A stretch of 12,937 nucleotides of DNA from an uncultured Collinsella sp. (GCA_902479065.1 CABSNM010000032.1:1-12937), one strand, 5' to 3'. Shown: positions 1-6,855, counted from the stretch's first letter. Numbers and translations: made by a program. The notes: a model not told the origin generated them from the letters alone.

Positions 1-164
1 ATGGTAACGTTCTTGTCGCTTAGGAGCTTGGCTTCCTTTTTCTCAACCGTGACGCCGGGCCAGTTGCCAACGTAGCCGTTGGCGCCGGTGATCAGGTTGA
101 AAAGCGTGGTCTTGCCGCAGTTGGGGTTACCCGCCAGCGCGACATGGATCTGAGAATCCGCCAT
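1..164 (-). CDS. feoB: Ferrous iron transport protein B, N-terminal fragment (runs off the window)
   Basis: FeoB is the inner-membrane ferrous iron permease with an N-terminal GTPase domain. Only the first 54 residues are visible, starting MADSQIHVALAGNP. The G1/P-loop GNPNCGKT sits at residues 12-19, and the region NWPGVTVEKKE (residues 34-44) contains the conserved G2 threonine; both are typical of FeoB. The start at 164 is supported by a purine-rich ribosome site (AAGGAAGAAGGA) just upstream on the minus strand. It is the last visible gene of a feoA-feoA-feoB cluster, 123 bases after the second feoA. That gap is large for one operon and contains an inverted repeat and a hairpin, so feoB may have some separate control. 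The transmembrane permease part lies beyond the window edge. Confidence 0.93.
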   Translation of the reverse strand, partial: MADSQIHVALAGNPNCGKTTLFNLITGANGYVGNWPGVTVEKKEAKLLSDKNVT

Positions 165-184
165 TCAATCCTTCTTCCTTGTGT

Positions 185-210
185 GCCTGCGCTGCTTTCT
201 CCGCGCAGGC
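185..210 (-). other. Hairpin just upstream of the feoB ribosome binding site
   Basis: Perfect 8-bp arms (GCCTGCGC at 185-192 and GCGCAGGC at 203-210) enclose a 10-base loop. On the feoB strand the stem ends 20 bases before the feoB ATG, directly before the purine-rich ribosome site. No T-run follows, so it is not a standard intrinsic terminator. It may modulate feoB translation or protect processed mRNA; this is inference. Confidence 0.45.
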
Positions 211-239
211 TGGATAATGTGCTTTAAAGTTGCTGCATT

Positions 240-259
240 AAGTTAGAAAAACCTAACTT
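240..259. promoter_or_regulatory. Inverted repeat between feoA and feoB, possible metalloregulator site
   Basis: On the minus strand AAGTTAG and CTAACTT (7-bp perfect arms) flank a 6-base GTTTTT spacer. The similarity continues outward on both sides to TGCA, with small insertions. The GTTAGG...CTAAC layout loosely resembles DtxR/IdeR-family boxes (consensus TTAGGTTAGCCTAACCTAA), which commonly control feo genes in Gram-positive bacteria. The match is partial and no regulator gene is in the window. Confidence 0.4.
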
Positions 260-287
260 TATCTGCAGATATATGCGCCGCGAACCC

Positions 288-509
288 TTACTGGACCTCC
301 ACGACGGCAGCCTCCTCCTTGCGGATGGAAAGCTCGTAGCCGCGCACGTTGATCTCGACCGGATCACCGAGCGGTGCAACCTTCACGACCTTGAACGAAG
401 TGCCCTTGATGAGCCCCAGGTCCATAAGGTGACGGCGAAGCGCACCCTCACCGTGAAGCTTGACGATGGTAGAGCTCTCGCCCACCTTAACGTCACCCAA
501 CGTCTTCAT
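288..509 (-). CDS. feoA: FeoA domain protein (second of two)
   Basis: A 73-residue protein of the FeoA family, small SH3-like proteins that act with FeoB in ferrous iron uptake at the cytoplasmic face of the membrane. Family features are the opening segment MKTLGDVKVGE, the central LRRHLMDLGLIKGTSFKVVKVAPLGDPVEI (about residues 24-53) and the closing VRGYELSIRKEEA. The length is normal for a stand-alone FeoA. The start at 509 follows a GGGGGACAAGAGG purine stretch on the minus strand. It lies 39 bases downstream of the first feoA and upstream of feoB, all on one strand, consistent with a feoA-feoA-feoB operon. The two FeoA copies differ clearly in sequence and are not a recent duplication. 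Confidence 0.93.
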   Translation of the reverse strand: MKTLGDVKVGESSTIVKLHGEGALRRHLMDLGLIKGTSFKVVKVAPLGDPVEINVRGYELSIRKEEAAVVEVQ

Positions 510-548
510 CCTCTTGTCCCCCTTTCAGTTTTTATGAAATGCTGCGGA

Positions 549-791
549 CTAACCGACGGTCATGATGTGCATGGCAACCTTGGAATCGATGCCAAAGCGT
601 GCGCCCAGCACCGTGACGATGATATTGGCGCCACTCGAGCTCACCACGTGGATTTCGTTGCCCTCGACAAAGCCGAGGTCCTTGAGGTGGTGCTTCATGT
701 CCTCATTGCCCTTTACACGAGACACGCGCACGGTTTCGCCCGCTTTTACCATCGAAAGCGGCATGGCCGGCATCTGCGGTCCGCAAGACAT
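549..791 (-). CDS. feoA: FeoA domain protein (first of two)
   Basis: An 80-residue FeoA-family protein, first gene of the cluster. The FeoA core is visible as MVKAGETVRVSRVKG (residues 14-28), then MKHHLKDLGFVEGNEIHVVSSSGANII (about 32-58) and a final VLGARFGIDSKVAMHI. A short N-terminal extension (MSCGPQMPAMP), with one Cys and several Met and Pro, precedes the core and is absent from the second copy. Alternative starts are the internal Met codons at residues 8, 11 or 14, but a GTTAGGAG ribosome site is placed for the ATG at 791. Such paired FeoA proteins occur in several anaerobes; the division of labour between them is not established. The promoter presumably lies within 792-930, where a 15-bp-arm inverted repeat is found. 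Confidence 0.92.
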   Translation of the reverse strand: MSCGPQMPAMPLSMVKAGETVRVSRVKGNEDMKHHLKDLGFVEGNEIHVVSSSGANIIVTVLGARFGIDSKVAMHIMTVG

Positions 792-833
792 GAGTGGCTC
801 CTAACGTCAGTTCGTCCTCAACATCGACGCGAT

Positions 834-887
834 AAAAGTTAACCACGTCTATGTTCGCTTTAGTAAACTAGCACGTGGTTAACTTTT
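834..887. promoter_or_regulatory. 15-bp-arm inverted repeat upstream of the feo operon
   Basis: Perfect arms AAAAGTTAACCACGT (834-848) and its complement (873-887) are separated by 24 bases, 43 bases upstream of the first feoA start. Each arm carries GTTAAC next to an ACGTG core. It could be a paired operator for a metal-dependent regulator, or a leader hairpin in the feo transcript. No convincing -35/-10 pair could be placed with certainty, so which of the two applies is unresolved. Confidence 0.55.
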
Positions 888-930
888 TGGAAAGGGTCCC
901 TATTCAGATTTCGAAAAAGTTTCCTATATA

Positions 931-970
931 AAACAAAAAGGCGCGGCAAAGAGCTGTCCTTTGCCGCGCC
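931..970 (-). terminator. Intrinsic terminator of the HPr gene
   Basis: GGCGCGGCAAA (940-950) and its perfect complement (960-970) form an 11-bp GC-rich stem with a 9-base loop. On the minus strand it is followed directly by TTTTTGTTTT. It starts 9 bases past the HPr stop codon, so it ends the HPr transcript before the feo operon. Confidence 0.9.
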
Positions 971-979
971 CTGTCATGC

Positions 980-1228
980 TTAGAGCGAGAGGTTTCTGAT
1001 CGACGTAACGCAGGAAGCCTCGTCTACGCCCGAAACGCGAAAGATGATGTCCTCGCCGCACTCGCCGTAGAGAGCCATGAGGCCCATGACATCGCGACCG
1101 TCGGTATGGCGGTCGCCGATGCTGACCGACACGTCGCTACGGTGCTTGGCAATGATGTCATAGAGCAGCGCAACCGGGCGGGCGTGTAGTCCCAACGGAT
1201 CTTTAATCGTCTTTGTAAACTCGACCAT
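980..1228 (-). CDS. HPr-family phosphocarrier protein
   Basis: An 82-residue HPr, the phosphocarrier passing phosphate from PTS enzyme I to enzyme II complexes in the cytoplasm. The active site GLHARP is present with the catalytic His at exactly residue 15, and the length is typical. An upstream in-frame start would add 15 residues, but the ATG at 1228 is preceded by GGGAGGGGAC and gives the canonical HPr N-terminus, so I chose it. The segment normally holding the regulatory serine (KSIMGVMSL in Bacillota) reads RDVMGLMAL, with Asp at position 46, so HPr kinase could not phosphorylate this site. The gene looks monocistronic: its own terminator lies downstream, and upstream are a possible -10 TACAAT (1283-1288, minus strand) with no good -35 and then a fold-back repeat. 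It could be an HPr paralogue rather than the main PTS HPr; no other PTS genes are adjacent. Confidence 0.9.
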   Translation of the reverse strand: MVEFTKTIKDPLGLHARPVALLYDIIAKHRSDVSVSIGDRHTDGRDVMGLMALYGECGEDIIFRVSGVDEASCVTSIRNLSL

Positions 1229-1321
1229 GTCCCCTCCCACGACATCACACATTCGGCCGGCAAACCCAGCCACGTAGTAGTTATTGTAGCGTTAGATGCT
1301 TATCGAGGGCCCCTCCGGATA

Positions 1322-1549
1322 CCCCGTGGTCAAAAAGTGGCAAATATGAGTACTGTCACAAATTTAGTAGCAGCAAAATCGAGAGCAAATTGCCTAGCTT
1401 GAGCGATTCGAAGAGGTTGAAAGCCGTCAAACGCCCTTTAAAGGGAGTTAGATAAATCGATTTTGAGCCCATTTTCGCTCAGAGCAGGCCGAAAAATATG
1501 GCACTTCTTTTGCAACGGTACTCATATTTGGCATTTTTTGACCACGGGG
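1322..1549. mobile_element. MITE-like fold-back element with 32-bp terminal inverted repeats
   Basis: The two ends, 1322-1353 (beginning CCCCGTGGTCAAAAAG) and 1518-1549, are reverse complements over 32 bases with two mismatches. Weaker complementarity continues about 20 bases inward. A perfect 12-bp palindrome CCCTTTAAAGGG (1434-1445) lies almost exactly at the centre, so the 228-base unit is roughly symmetrical. It contains no meaningful coding region and is more A+T-rich than the flanking genes. No target-site duplication is evident at the borders. It fills most of the gap between the HPr promoter region and the permease terminator. It is either a non-autonomous mobile element or a large structured intergenic repeat; no transposase is in the window. 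Confidence 0.65.
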
Positions 1550-1572
1550 GCCAAAACCATGCCCCAAAACAC

Positions 1573-1602
1573 AAAAGGAGGGGCCTCGTAAGGCCCCTCC
1601 TT
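1573..1602 (-). terminator. Intrinsic terminator of the permease gene
   Basis: AAGGAGGGGCCT (1575-1586) pairs perfectly with 1591-1602 around a CGTA loop. On the minus strand the stem is followed by TTTTGTGTTTT. It lies 47 bases past the permease stop codon. Confidence 0.9.
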
Positions 1603-1649
1603 AGGAAAGGGAATCGATTTATTCCACAGCCGTAGATTAATCCTAGCCG

Positions 1650-3113
1650 CTACTCCATCATATCGAGGACGGAAGGGCGAAGCTCGTTCTCGGCGGCCTC
1701 GGGATCGGTCTCGCGCAGGCGGTTGATGTAGCGGTTGTACCACATCACGGCAAGGCCCAAGAAGACAACCACGCCGCCAACGTTGTAGACCAGCGTCAGC
1801 CACAGCGGCTGATCGAGCGGAATGGTGCCGCAGATAAGCACGAAGCAGAAGACCACAAGTAGGAATGCGGCAACGACCAGGCCAAAGCGGCGCGAACCCA
1901 TGCGGAAGCCACGGGGAGCGGCGTCAAAGTTCTTGCGCAGCATAAAGTAGGCAAGCAAAATCAGCAGCGGTGGGAGCAGAGCGGTGGCAGCAGTCATGTT
2001 GGTAACGATCATGAGCAGGTCGTCGAGGTTACCGGAGCCCAGGGCCGGAATGATCAGGATGGGGACGACGATGGCGAACTGCAGCCAAGCAGCGCGGGCA
2101 GGAATGCCATGCTCGTTGAGCTCGACGATCTTGCTACCAAAGACGCCCTTGGGGATCTCGGTGAAGAAAACCTTGATGGGAGCAGAGGTCCACATCATGA
2201 GGGAGCCCAGCGTGGCGGCGAGAAGGATCAAGCCGATGGCGCGCGTAGACACTTCCATGGGAATGCCAAAGTGGGCAAAGACAGCGCCGAATACGTCGAA
2301 GATACCGGTGGAGATGGCAACGCCGCCCTCGGGGATGAACAGGTTAACCAGCAGCGAAGCGCCTGCATACAGAAGGCCGATGGTCAGGCCGGCGATAACG
2401 ACGGTGCGCACGAAGGCCTTGACGCCACCCTTAAGGTCGTTAAGGAACACGCCGACAGACTCAGCGCCGCCAACGCCCTGGATGATCCAGGCAAGCGTAC
2501 CGAAGAAGCCCCACGCAGTTGCGAAGTTGCTCATGTCGGGAGCCATGTTAGCGGGAGTAGGAGCCGTAGCGAACTCAACGCCGCCAAAGGCAGCAGCCAG
2601 GGACAGCAGGATGAACACGGCGGTCAGGCCGAGAGCCGCGGTCGAACCGAAGGAGGAAATGGAGCCGATCCACTTAGCGCCCTTGGTCGAAACCCACGTG
2701 GCGATAGCAAAGACGACGATCTCGATAATGGTGATCCACAGCTGCGAAAGCTCGGCGTTGGCACCAAAGAACACGTAGCTCGCGTAGATGATGACGTTGG
2801 GCAGGACGGAGGCAAAGAAGAACAGGTTAACGAACCAGTAGCTAAATGCCGTCAGGAACGCCCAGCGACCACCCATCGAGGTCTTAACCCATGCGTACAC
2901 GCCAGACTCGGAGTCCTTGTTGAGGCCGACGAACTCGGCGGTAACCAGGGTATAGGGGACAAAGTACAAAAGCGTGGCGAAGAAGAACGACGGCGCAGCT
3001 GCCAAGCCGATGGCCGCGTTGTTGTTGATGATGTTCTTGATACCGAACACGGCGGCGACCGTCATGCCCAGCAGAGCGAACGAACCAATCGTTCCTCGTT
3101 TTTCAGAGCTCAT
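1650..3113 (-). CDS. APC-superfamily amino acid permease, glutamate/GABA antiporter-like
   Basis: A 487-residue integral membrane transporter of the amino acid-polyamine-organocation superfamily. The N-terminal segment has the family signature (GIKNIINNNAAIGLAAAPSFFF, broken here across residues 24-45), and SESGVYAWVKTSMGG (residues 68-82) matches the conserved motif of GadC/YjeM-type permeases. About 12 hydrophobic segments can be placed, near residues 11-31, 40-58, 88-112, 125-142, 155-175, 200-216, 236-258, 292-312, 341-357, 373-392, 409-428 and 437-457, followed by an acidic cytoplasmic tail. Substrate cannot be read from sequence; glutamate/GABA or another amino acid exchange is likely. 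A TTG 12 bases upstream is in frame, but GGGAGGG is spaced correctly for the ATG at 3113. It lies 153 bases beyond ebgC, with hairpins between, so it probably has its own promoter. Confidence 0.85.
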   Translation of the reverse strand: MSSEKRGTIGSFALLGMTVAAVFGIKNIINNNAAIGLAAAPSFFFATLLYFVPYTLVTAEFVGLNKDSESGVYAWVKTSMGGRWAFLTAFSYWFVNLFFFASVLPNVIIYASYVFFGANAELSQLWITIIEIVVFAIATWVSTKGAKWIGSISSFGSTAALGLTAVFILLSLAAAFGGVEFATAPTPANMAPDMSNFATAWGFFGTLAWIIQGVGGAESVGVFLNDLKGGVKAFVRTVVIAGLTIGLLYAGASLLVNLFIPEGGVAISTGIFDVFGAVFAHFGIPMEVSTRAIGLILLAATLGSLMMWTSAPIKVFFTEIPKGVFGSKIVELNEHGIPARAAWLQFAIVVPILIIPALGSGNLDDLLMIVTNMTAATALLPPLLILLAYFMLRKNFDAAPRGFRMGSRRFGLVVAAFLLVVFCFVLICGTIPLDQPLWLTLVYNVGGVVVFLGLAVMWYNRYINRLRETDPEAAENELRPSVLDMME

Positions 3114-3149
3114 AAGCCCTCCCAATCATCTGTTAAATGTCATCTAAAA

Positions 3150-3232
3150 CCGTCCGAGCTGCAAGTGCAAACACGGACGGCGCACCTGCTAAGGGGAATG
3201 GGGAAAAGGGAGTCAACAAAGCCATCCCCCTT
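3150..3232 (-). terminator. Tandem hairpins after ebgC, probable terminator
   Basis: Two stems follow ebgC on the minus strand. The first pairs 3222-3232 with 3191-3201 (11 bp with one G-U wobble) and has no T-run. The second pairs 3174-3180 with 3150-3156 (7-bp GC-rich arms, 17-base loop) and is followed by TTTTAG. The second is the likelier termination point. The T-run is short, so partial readthrough into the permease is possible. Confidence 0.5.
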
Positions 3233-3266
3233 AACGGCGCGAAGCAAACGTCCAGGCGGACGAATA

Positions 3267-3722
3267 CTACTTGTTGGGGAAGGAATAACCTTCGACTGTC
3301 ACGTGCAGTACCACGACGCGGGGATCCGCGGCATCGGCCACGACACGGTAGGCCTCGTCAATTTCGACGACGGCAACGCCGCCGGTGGGAATCGTCACGG
3401 TCTCCCCCGTACCCTCAAAGCGCTCGCGATCATCGATATCGCTGTAGGCGCGCGTACAGGTAAGATCGGCCTTGGAAGCCACCTCAACGGTCAGATTGCC
3501 GTCGAGCGGGGCGAGCACGGCATGGTAGCGACGGTGACCGACCAGATCGGCAGTAGCCGCCTCGTGGGCGTTCACCCACCAATACACCAGCGAGTCGCCG
3601 ATAGAGTACGCCACATCGTGCTGCAGTTCAGAAACGCCGTCGAGTGCCTGACCGGTACGCATCCACTTCTTGACGGACTTCATCTGGGCGTCGAAATCGG
3701 CACGCGAGTTAAAGATATGCAT
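3267..3722 (-). CDS. ebgC: Evolved beta-galactosidase small (beta) subunit, YhcH/YjgK/YiaL family
   Basis: A 151-residue protein of the DUF386 (YhcH/YjgK/YiaL) family; E. coli EbgC, the small subunit needed for full activity of the Ebg beta-galactosidase, is about 149 residues. Recognisable features are the opening MHIFNSRADF, the central YWWVNAHEAATADLVGHRRYHA (broken here; residues 47-68), where the HE/H residues are a family hallmark, and the C-terminal VVVLHVTVEGYSFP. The gene starts 3 bases after the ebgA stop codon. Its AAGGAGG ribosome site overlaps the end of ebgA, so the two are almost certainly co-transcribed and translationally coupled. The assignment rests on both family resemblance and this adjacency; the family also includes sugar-anomerase-like proteins unconnected to Ebg. 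Confidence 0.9.
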   Translation of the reverse strand: MHIFNSRADFDAQMKSVKKWMRTGQALDGVSELQHDVAYSIGDSLVYWWVNAHEAATADLVGHRRYHAVLAPLDGNLTVEVASKADLTCTRAYSDIDDRERFEGTGETVTIPTGGVAVVEIDEAYRVVADAADPRVVVLHVTVEGYSFPNK

Positions 3723-3725
3723 GAC

Positions 3726-6700
3726 TTATGCCTCCTTAATGGGTGCCAGCGCCTGAGCCAGATCGGCAGACGTCAGCGGTCGCAGGGACACCTCAAAGCT
3801 GAAGCTCTCAAAACGGGTGCGATAGGAATCGAGCACCTCGGAACCCCAAGAGTTCGAGCCAAGGCCGAGCAGCTGGTCGTTGATGTTGACCGTAACCGTG
3901 TCGCCCGGGACAAGATCGTAGACATGCTTGGCATTATCGATAGCCTCGCAGCTATAGGGCCATGCGGAGAACGAGAACGGATTGGAAGCGGCGTCGCTCG
4001 GACGCGTCACGACCAGACCGTCACCGTGGCTGGAGCGCAGGGCGACCCAGCGGGTACCCTCGCGGTTGGCGCAGTCCTGGGGCATAACGTAGGGCGTGAA
4101 CATGTCGTCGACACTAGTGCGGTAATGACCGACCGGGTTGGCGCGCAGCGAGTCCGGATAGTTCTCGCCCGGGCCGTGGCCATACCACTCGACGGCACGA
4201 TCACAACCGGGGACCTCGAAGGAGATGCCGATGCGCGGGATAATGTCCGAATAGTCGCCGTAGGGCTCGCCGGAAACCTTGAGGTCGACGCGGCCACTCG
4301 GAAGCACGGTATAGACGAGCTCGACGCGCATGCCGAACGCGCGGACGGGAGGAGCGATACGCTGGCTCACGGTAACGACAACCGCATTGTCGTCCTGCTT
4401 CCAAGAAACATTGCGGGTAGACGTCTGCATCACATCGATGAAGTTATCCTTCCACAGGGAGTCGTACTCCTGGGCGTGGTTATCGACGAGCGGATGCCAA
4501 AAACCAACCTGGGGACCGGAGGTCATGACGTCGCGACCGGATGCCTTCCACTCGCTCACGGTACCGTTGACCTTGCTGAAGGTCAGCTCGCCGTTGAGGG
4601 AGCGAATACGAATCTCCTGCTCGGTCTCCTCGACCGTAAGCTCAGGACGAGTGGGGGCGGCAATTGCCGGCGCCGGATGGTTTGCGATGGCAAACTGGCT
4701 TGCACCCAGTTGGAACATCGGCTCGCACCAGGCGTGAGCCGCCATGGTGTAGGCGTGCACGGTCAGCAGGGTCTCGCCCACTGCGGCCTCGCGAATCACC
4801 AGCGGAAGCTGGACGGACTCGCCGGGGGCAACCGCACCGGGCATAAGCGTCTTGCGGCAGACCACGTCGCCGTCCACCAGGGTCTCCGCCGACAGGCAGA
4901 CATCCTCGAGGGTGGTAAACCAACGCTTGTTGGTGACGGTCAGCTCGCCCGCCTCGGCATCGTAGGCCATGCGAACCGGGCAGATGACCTGGCCGTACTC
5001 GGTAAGGCCCGGGCTCGGCTGCTGCCAGGGGAACACCATGCCGTCGATGCAGAAGTTGCTGTTGTTGGGGTAATCGCCGTTGTCGCCGCCATACATGTCG
5101 TAGGCAACGCCGTCCTCGGTCACAGCAGCCAAACCGTGGTCGCACCATTCCCAAATAAACTGGCCTTGGATGCAATCCCAGCGATCGAAGACCTCCTGGT
5201 ACTCGGACAGGCCTCCGGGACCATTACCCATGGAGTGGCCGTACTCGCAGTTGATGCGCGGCTTGGGGAACGGATGCTCGCCAAAGTCGTTCATCTGCGA
5301 CACGCGGGAGTACATGGTGGAAATGACGTCGACGGTATCGGCGTTGCGATCCTCCTCGTAGTGGACCGGACGACCGTCGAGCTCGTGAGCTTTGGCGTAC
5401 ATCGCGCGGATGTTGCAGCCATAGCCGCTCTCGTTGCCCATCGACCACATGATGATGCACGCGTGGTTGCGTTCCTGCATCACCAGGCGCTCAACACGGT
5501 CAACGTAAGCCGGCTCCCAGGCAGGGTCGTCGGTGACCAGGGCGATATTGCCGATATTCTCGAAGCCGTGGCTCTCCATATCGGTCTCGGCGACCAGCAT
5601 GATGCCGTACTCGTCGCACAGCTCGTAGAAGCGCGGATCGTTGGCGTAGTGGGACGTGCGCACCGCGTTGATGTTGTGCTGCTTCATGAGCTCCAGGTCG
5701 CGGCGCATGCGCTCGAGACCCACGGCGCGGCCCTTGTGATCGTCGTGGTCGTGGCGGTTGACGCCATGCATCTTAAAGTAGGTGCCGTTGAGGTAGATAT
5801 GATTGCCCTCGACCGTCACCTCGGCAAGGCCTTGGCGATGCGGAACGTACTCGCTGACCTCGTCGCCGTCGTAGACCTCAAGCGTAAGGTCATAGAGGAA
5901 GGGGTCCTCGGGGTTCCAGAAGTGGGCATCGGCAACGCTGCACTCGGCATGGCCGTCGACGCACTCGCCCGTAGCGACCACATTCTGGCCATCGCTGAGC
6001 GTATACACGACGCGACTTGCGCCCTCGGCAACCGTATCGAGCGTGATCAGAGCGGCATCGCCCTCGCGGTGCGTGCGGAACCTAAAGTCGACCAGATGCG
6101 CGGCGGGACGCTGCATGAGGTACACATCGCGGAAGATGCCCGATGCCCACCACATGTCCTGGTCCTCGATGTAGCTACCATCGCTGTACTGCAGAACCTT
6201 GACCGCAAACAGGTTGTCGCCCTCGACGAGCGCGTCGGTCACGTCAAACTCGGCGGACAGGCGCGAACCCTTGGTCATGCCGATAAACTTGCCGTTGACA
6301 TACAGCTCGCCGTAGCTCTCGATACCGTCGAAGCGAATAATCTCGCGAGCGCCGGCAGGCACGGCGGGAAGTTTGACGATGCGCTGGTAGACGCCCGTAG
6401 GGTCGTCGGAGGGAACGAACGGCTGATCCACCGGGAACGGAAAACCCTCGTCGGTGTAGGCAAGGTTGCCATAGCCGTCTACCTGCCACAGGTGCGGAAC
6501 CTCCACGTGATCCCACTCGGGCTTGTACGTGCAAAGTGCTTCGTTGGAGACGGCCGCGGGGCCCTCAAAAAGGCGGAACTGCCACGAGCCGGACAGCTGG
6601 ACAAATCCGCGCGACAGCTCGCGGCTGTACGTAGCGGCGAGATCGGCGGCCTCATAACCCATAAAGTACGCATGGGGTGCCAGGCGGTTCCTGTGGGTGA

Positions 6701-6734
6701 GCGCTTGGTTTTCCCAATCGTTAATGGCGTCCAT
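3726..6734 (-). CDS. ebgA: Beta-galactosidase large (alpha) subunit, Ebg type (GH2)
   Basis: A 1002-residue glycoside hydrolase family 2 enzyme that hydrolyses lactose and related beta-galactosides in the cytoplasm. The order is GH2: an N-terminal jelly-roll sugar-binding domain (about 45-210) with the EbgA-like YTDEGFPFPVDQPFVPSDDP (residues 93-112), an Ig-like domain, the TIM barrel (about 310-590) and the C-terminal beta-galactosidase small-chain domain ending with QLLGLGSNSWGSEVLDS. The acid/base Glu is E435 in SMGNESGYG and the nucleophile is E497 in INCEYGHSMGN; GVNRHDHDDHKGRAV (324-338) closely follows E. coli EbgA. The length is close to the roughly 1030 residues of E. coli EbgA. The start at 6734 has GAAGGAG eight bases upstream. 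No signal peptide is seen. It is followed by ebgC and controlled from a promoter overlapped by two LacI-type operators. Confidence 0.96.
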   Translation of the reverse strand: MDAINDWENQALTHRNRLAPHAYFMGYEAADLAATYSRELSRGFVQLSGSWQFRLFEGPAAVSNEALCTYKPEWDHVEVPHLWQVDGYGNLAYTDEGFPFPVDQPFVPSDDPTGVYQRIVKLPAVPAGAREIIRFDGIESYGELYVNGKFIGMTKGSRLSAEFDVTDALVEGDNLFAVKVLQYSDGSYIEDQDMWWASGIFRDVYLMQRPAAHLVDFRFRTHREGDAALITLDTVAEGASRVVYTLSDGQNVVATGECVDGHAECSVADAHFWNPEDPFLYDLTLEVYDGDEVSEYVPHRQGLAEVTVEGNHIYLNGTYFKMHGVNRHDHDDHKGRAVGLERMRRDLELMKQHNINAVRTSHYANDPRFYELCDEYGIMLVAETDMESHGFENIGNIALVTDDPAWEPAYVDRVERLVMQERNHACIIMWSMGNESGYGCNIRAMYAKAHELDGRPVHYEEDRNADTVDVISTMYSRVSQMNDFGEHPFPKPRINCEYGHSMGNGPGGLSEYQEVFDRWDCIQGQFIWEWCDHGLAAVTEDGVAYDMYGGDNGDYPNNSNFCIDGMVFPWQQPSPGLTEYGQVICPVRMAYDAEAGELTVTNKRWFTTLEDVCLSAETLVDGDVVCRKTLMPGAVAPGESVQLPLVIREAAVGETLLTVHAYTMAAHAWCEPMFQLGASQFAIANHPAPAIAAPTRPELTVEETEQEIRIRSLNGELTFSKVNGTVSEWKASGRDVMTSGPQVGFWHPLVDNHAQEYDSLWKDNFIDVMQTSTRNVSWKQDDNAVVVTVSQRIAPPVRAFGMRVELVYTVLPSGRVDLKVSGEPYGDYSDIIPRIGISFEVPGCDRAVEWYGHGPGENYPDSLRANPVGHYRTSVDDMFTPYVMPQDCANREGTRWVALRSSHGDGLVVTRPSDAASNPFSFSAWPYSCEAIDNAKHVYDLVPGDTVTVNINDQLLGLGSNSWGSEVLDSYRTRFESFSFEVSLRPLTSADLAQALAPIKEA

Positions 6735-6768
6735 GGTGATGCTCCTTCGTCATCGTAGTGCTTCTTTG

Positions 6769-6782
6769 TGCAACCGGTTGTC
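6769..6782. promoter_or_regulatory. LacI-type operator 1 (over the predicted ebgA start site)
   Basis: TGCAACCGGTTGTC, a CG-centred palindrome (perfect core CAACCGGTTG, 6771-6780) typical of LacI/GalR operators. Its centre is about +4 relative to the ebgA transcription start predicted from the -10 at 6786-6791, a position that would block initiation. It is the copy closest to ebgA. Confidence 0.85.
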
Positions 6783-6785
6783 CTT

Positions 6786-6815
6786 ATCTTACGGGCGGTA
6801 CAAAAATCTGTGCAA
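6786..6815 (-). promoter_or_regulatory. Predicted ebgA promoter
   Basis: On the minus strand, -35 TTGCAC (6810-6815) and -10 TAAGAT (6786-6791) are separated by 18 bases. The -35 lies inside operator 2, and the start point (about 6779) lies inside operator 1. Bound repressor at either site would exclude RNA polymerase. The leader before the ebgA ATG would be about 45 bases. Confidence 0.65.
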
Positions 6816-6824
6816 CCGGTTGTC
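6811..6824. promoter_or_regulatory. LacI-type operator 2 (over the ebgA -35)
   Basis: TGCAACCGGTTGTC, identical over 14 bases to operator 1 and placed 42 bases from it, about four helical turns. It overlaps the predicted -35 hexamer of ebgA. Confidence 0.85.
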
Positions 6825-6855
6825 CGCCGAACGGTCGATTTTGTCGGATTAACGG

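Noticed and set aside
273..842. A 189-codon plus-strand frame across the feoA genes
   Set aside because: It is antisense to two clear FeoA genes that have ribosome sites; the product has no family resemblance.
1321..1550. A CRISPR or riboswitch explanation for the 1322-1549 repeat
   Set aside because: There are only two copies in inverted orientation with no spacer array, and the element lies outside any leader with a clear ribosome site.
2109..6758. A 1549-codon open frame on the plus strand, opposite the permease, ebgC and ebgA
   Set aside because: It is antisense to well-recognised genes, its translation is low-complexity and matches no family I recognise, and long antisense frames are expected where high-GC genes rarely use codons complementary to stops.
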